NCBI RefSeq assembly: GCF_011306175.1
Contig: NZ_CP049913.1
Location: forward strand, 1,302,001 to 1,366,000
Length of the DNA: 64,000 nt
Source of the DNA: Vibrio sp. HDW18
GTDB taxonomy: Bacteria; Pseudomonadota; Gammaproteobacteria; Enterobacterales; Vibrionaceae
Direction: 5' to 3'
The notes below the pieces were generated by a model that saw only the letters and a list, made by a program, of their open reading frames with translations, had not been told where the DNA came from and made no database searches. This document shows, one piece after another, positions 61,516 through 64,000 of this stretch. Position 1 is the first letter of the stretch. Each line of letters begins with the position of its first letter. A program made the translations under genes and the position numbers.

Positions 61516-61705
61516 GTCTGCCTCCAATCGGGGATACGCAGCCATTTTAGCGAATAGCATATTTTGCCAACTAATTTTTACTGAGAAAGAGACGTTTGGC
61601 CGCTATTCACGGTGATTTTTCGGCTGACTTCACACTTTATGGATCATCGCAGCTAGGGTTTGTCGAGTGACTAGCGAGACAGCAAAACAGAGTGCGGGAG
61701 GGAAT

Positions 61706-62074
61706 ATGTCAGACATTGAGCAAGTGGTGCTACGCACGCGCAAACTCGAAACACTATTGCGCGAACAATATCATGCACAAGGCAAGGGGCTGCACCAGCT
61801 CGTCACCAGTTGCGAAGAGCGTTTACCTAATCATATGGTCAAAAAATTGCGCTATGTTGCCACGATTCGCAACAAAGTGATCCATGAAGATCACTATCAG
61901 CTAGAAGCACGCAATGCTTTTTTTAGCGCATGTCAGGAGTGTGAGAAGGCGTTAACGCCCAGAAGTGGAAAATTTGTGTGGCGGGTGGCAATCACCTTAC
62001 TGACGTTGGTTACCCTTGGTGCGCTGTTGGTGTATTACTGGTACTGGCCTGAGCTTGCTCAACATTTCCATTAA
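61706..62074 (+). CDS. DUF4145-family protein with C-terminal membrane anchor
   Basis: 122 aa from ATG 61706, with GGGAGGGA upstream. The first ~85 residues are helical with the DUF4145/RES-like segment LRYVATIRNKVIHED, and residues 92-113 form a membrane helix (VAITLLTLVTLGALLVYYWYW). DUF4145 domains are often fused to restriction or HEPN-like modules; RNxxxH-like RNKVIHE here resembles the HEPN core. Function unknown. Confidence 0.75.
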   Translation: MSDIEQVVLRTRKLETLLREQYHAQGKGLHQLVTSCEERLPNHMVKKLRYVATIRNKVIHEDHYQLEARNAFFSACQECEKALTPRSGKFVWRVAITLLTLVTLGALLVYYWYWPELAQHFH

Positions 62075-62087
62075 TGGCTAACCAGCA

Positions 62088-62121
62088 AAACAAAAAGGAC
62101 GCATATGCGTCCTTTTTGTTT
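62088..62121. terminator. bidirectional terminator
   Basis: Perfect palindrome AAACAAAAAGGACGCA/TGCGTCCTTTTTGTTT centred on 62104-62105; A and T runs serve both strands, for the DUF4145 gene and the minus-strand 26-aa gene. Confidence 0.88.
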
Positions 62122-62133
62122 ATAAACATAAGC

Positions 62134-62214
62134 TTAGTACATCATGGGCAGTGTCATTAGGCCAATGATTACTGCGATCATAACGAGTCCCTGTTTTTGA
62201 GATGAAGAAATCAT
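62134..62214 (-). CDS. 26-aa membrane peptide, undescribed
   Basis: ATG at 62214 to TAA at 62134-62136 reads MISSSQKQGLVMIAVIIGLMTLPMMY: a short polar N-terminus and one membrane helix. AAAAAGGAGC sits upstream at a good distance, and a bidirectional terminator lies 13 bp past the stop, so it has the layout of a genuine single gene. I do not know a family for it. Possible membrane regulator or assembly factor; this is inference. Confidence 0.6.
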   Translation of the reverse strand: MISSSQKQGLVMIAVIIGLMTLPMMY

Positions 62215-62221
62215 AACACTG

Positions 62222-62908
62222 CTCCTTTTTAGTTTAATCATTCTGGCGAAAAGAATAGATCATTTATTAGGCTTGATCAATAGATTGATTGTGAGAGTTT
62301 AAAAAAACACAGTTGTTTTGCTGTTGTGATGGAATTTCGTCAGGGAAAGGTCATGGTTTTGTACTGTTGTAATCATGAGCGATGTGTTGTTTTTTTGAAT
62401 GGTTGTCTTTTTATCTTTTTGTTTTTAATTATTTTTTATATTTGGCTTGGCTGGTTTAACTTTAAACTAACGTTAGTTATTGTTACTTGGGCTGGATTTG
62501 ATAGTCGGTATCGAGTAATTAACGGTTTATCGCTGATAGTTGCTGATTGTTGATATGAATTATCATTTGCTTTTGTTGGTTAGTGGTTTTCTTTGCTTAC
62601 ATTTGTCTTAATGGATGTTATCTATCTTTTAGCTTTAATTATTCTACTTAAATATATTTTTTATTGTAATTCGTTGAATTTAAATCGTTTTGTTTGTTTT
62701 TTTTGTGATTTTTAATAGTGTTTTTGTGTGGCTTGTCTATGATTTAACTTTTGTTTTATTGTGTTTTGATGATTTAATTTTGATTGGTTGTTATTTTGTT
62801 GGCTTTTCTGGTGATTGAGTCGTGTGGTCATCAGTATGCAGAGAGAATGGTGATTTCGCGGGCATACAACGGCGCTTTGAGCTACAACCGCATGTGCAGC
62901 TTGAGCAT
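62222..62908. other. T-rich 690-bp stretch without gene
   Basis: From about 62280 to 62830 the plus strand is unusually rich in T and G-T runs; codons in the one open frame (62326-62553) do not look like a gene. It is the upstream region of the 26-aa gene on the minus strand, where it would be an A-rich leader. No repeat unit is apparent. Confidence 0.4.
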
Positions 62909-62939
62909 AAAAAAGCCACCAAATTAATCTGGTGGCTTT
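62909..62939 (-). terminator. intrinsic terminator after the DUF1145 gene
   Basis: AAAGCCACCA/TGGTGGCTTT with 8-nt loop; minus strand continues with TTTTTTA. Confidence 0.85.
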
Positions 62940-62961
62940 GAGGAGATCATGAGCTTGTCAC

Positions 62962-63228
62962 TTACATCATGTACTTACGACGAATATCCAGTAGCGCAAA
63001 GATACCGAAGATCAGAATCGACCATTTGTCCCAACGTGTTAATGGTAACTTATCGCCAAATGCGCCAATAAAAATCAGCATCTGTAAGCCATGCATCATC
63101 AGTAAAAATGCGGCCATAATATACAGTGCAATCGCAGCATTGCCTGGAAAAGGCATAGCGATATTGAGTAGTAACACCAGCCACACCAAGCCAATCGCAG
63201 TCTTTGCTAACCAGATTAATCCTTTCAT
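62962..63228 (-). CDS. DUF1145-family membrane protein (YhhL type)
   Basis: 88 aa, three membrane helices (MKGLIWLAKTAIGLVWLVLLLN, IALYIMAAFLLMMHGLQMLIF and SILIFGIFALLDI). Start at 63228 overlaps the rsmD stop by 4 bp; same order as E. coli rsmD-yhhL. Function unknown. Confidence 0.88.
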   Translation of the reverse strand: MKGLIWLAKTAIGLVWLVLLLNIAMPFPGNAAIALYIMAAFLLMMHGLQMLIFIGAFGDKLPLTRWDKWSILIFGIFALLDIRRKYMM

Positions 63229-63824
63229 TGTGCTTCCCTTATAAATAGCCGATAGCAGACTTGCCCAGCGATTTTTTCTCGATGCAAGCGCCACGATGTG
63301 GGTAATTCCGTCATCGGCAGCTCTTTTTCGCATTCAATATAAATCATCGCATCAGGACTTAGCCAACCGTTTTGCTCTAACAATTGAGTGGTTTGTTGCA
63401 ATAAACCTTGTCGAAATGGTGGGTCAATAAACACCAGCTCATACGGTTGTGCGGATTGTCGCAAAAAGGCTAAGCTATCCATGTGAATAAGTTCAATGTT
63501 TTGTGCTTTTAAGCTCTGCACATTACGGCTGAGTTGTTGAAAGGCGAGAGGGTTGAGCTCCAGCATGGTCACCAGTTCTGCTTGGCGTGAGGCGCATTCA
63601 AATCCTAAGCCACCAGAGCCAGCAAATAAGTCGAGGCAACGTGCGTTCGGTACGTGTTGAGCGAGCCAATTGAATAGTGTCTCTTTGACTCGGTCGGTGG
63701 TGGGGCGTAATCCTTCTGCATCATGCACCGGAAGTTTTCGACCACGCCATAGGCCGCTGATGATTCGAACTTGCCCGCTGGGGGCGTTTTTTTGTGATGA
63801 GTTTGGCTGGCGACGTCTTTGCAT
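63225..63824 (-). CDS. rsmD: RsmD, 16S rRNA (guanine966-N2)-methyltransferase
   Basis: 199 aa. GQVRIISGLWRGRKLPV, RPTTDRVKETLFNWL, SAM motif CLDLFAGSGGLGFECA and catalytic VFIDPPFR (DPPF/Y motif of N-methyltransferases). Methylates G966 of 16S rRNA in the assembled 30S subunit. Overlaps the DUF1145 gene. Confidence 0.95.
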   Translation of the reverse strand: MQRRRQPNSSQKNAPSGQVRIISGLWRGRKLPVHDAEGLRPTTDRVKETLFNWLAQHVPNARCLDLFAGSGGLGFECASRQAELVTMLELNPLAFQQLSRNVQSLKAQNIELIHMDSLAFLRQSAQPYELVFIDPPFRQGLLQQTTQLLEQNGWLSPDAMIYIECEKELPMTELPTSWRLHREKIAGQVCYRLFIREAQ

Positions 63825-64000
63825 AGATTTTTTGACCGCTAATTAAGTGTTACTATAACCCACCTGTCCGCCATCCGGCGTGACAACCCGAGTTAACATA
63901 AAAAATTGGACAAAGTGTAGCAAGTGCAGCAAAAAGTTTTCACTGCTTTGTCATTTTTCTTTTCTGGCAGATGCCCATCGCCAAGAAAAGTGGGTATTCA
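63825..64000. other. upstream region of rsmD to window end
   Basis: No complete gene. An ATG at 63971 is open to the window end (MPIAKKSGYS), with TGGCAG upstream; in V. cholerae ftsY follows on the other strand, but these residues do not look like the FtsY start, so no call is made. Confidence 0.3.

Noticed and set aside
62326..62553. 75-codon ORF in the T-rich region
   Set aside because: Composition-driven run of Phe/Leu/Ile codons; no ribosome binding site.

Overview
The window is core chromosomal DNA of a gamma-proteobacterium that looks like a member of the Vibrio cholerae clade. The gene order tsrA-asnC-rsmJ, uspA/ftnA/uspB, rmuC-ubiE-ubiJ-ubiB-tatABC, lexA/plsB, ubiCA, hemB, ryhB-polA-spf-engB, yihI-hemN, hemCDXY/cyaA, cyaY/lptM-lysA-dapF-DUF484-xerC, a FIST-GGDEF-EAL gene and rsmD-DUF1145 is, from memory, that of V. 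cholerae chromosome 1 close to its origin. A perfect 16-bp parS palindrome at 5957-5972 also fits an origin-proximal location. Nothing was searched against a database; species and locus comparisons are recollection.

Layout. (1) 1-4977: an array of six IS630-family copies, all in the same orientation and inserted into one another. Two are complete 1,111-bp elements, one is cut by the window start, one is full but split by an insertion, one is internally deleted and one is only an end stub. Every transposase gene carries the same frameshift at an A7 tract. (2) 4978-6074: crcB and a gene-poor stretch with parS; the thiamine operon I would expect here is missing. (3) 6075-13083: M24 aminopeptidase, tsrA, asnC, rsmJ, a DMT transporter, uspA, ftnA and uspB. 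(4) 13209-20737: a flavoprotein, rmuC, the ubiquinone genes ubiE-ubiJ-ubiB and the Tat translocase genes, with an intrinsic terminator between tatB and tatC. (5) 20791-25727: dinF, lexA with two SOS boxes, and plsB. (6) 25836-31541: ubiCA, a FliL-like gene, glpEG, a frameshifted tatD-family gene and hemB. (7) 31720-37055: an acetyltransferase, the Fur-controlled sRNA ryhB, polA, the sRNA spf (Spot 42) and engB. (8) 37207-45406: cytochrome c4, a methyltransferase, yihI, a DUF2489 gene, hemN and the hemCDXY operon. (9) 45677-52532: cyaA, cyaY, lptM, lysA, dapF, DUF484, xerC. (10) 52732-63824: two c-di-GMP type signalling proteins, a lipoprotein, yigL, pldB, a LysE/RhtB exporter, dps, DUF2500, DUF4145, an untracked 26-aa membrane peptide, DUF1145 and rsmD.

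How the genes fit together. Haem synthesis (hemB, hemC, hemD, hemX, hemY, hemN), ubiquinone synthesis (ubiA, ubiC, ubiE, ubiJ, ubiB) and cytochrome c4 supply respiration; ftnA, dps, cyaY and ryhB handle iron; lexA, dinF and polA serve DNA damage and repair; cyaA makes the cAMP that, through CRP, is known to repress spf in E. coli. I found no tRNA, rRNA, CRISPR array, prophage or defence island. The least ordinary parts are the self-nesting IS array with its deletion-type junctions, the tatB/tatC terminator, the DnaA-box/GATC-rich intergenic region before the tatD pseudogene, a likely second sRNA downstream of spf, and the 26-aa membrane peptide next to a very T-rich 740-bp gap.
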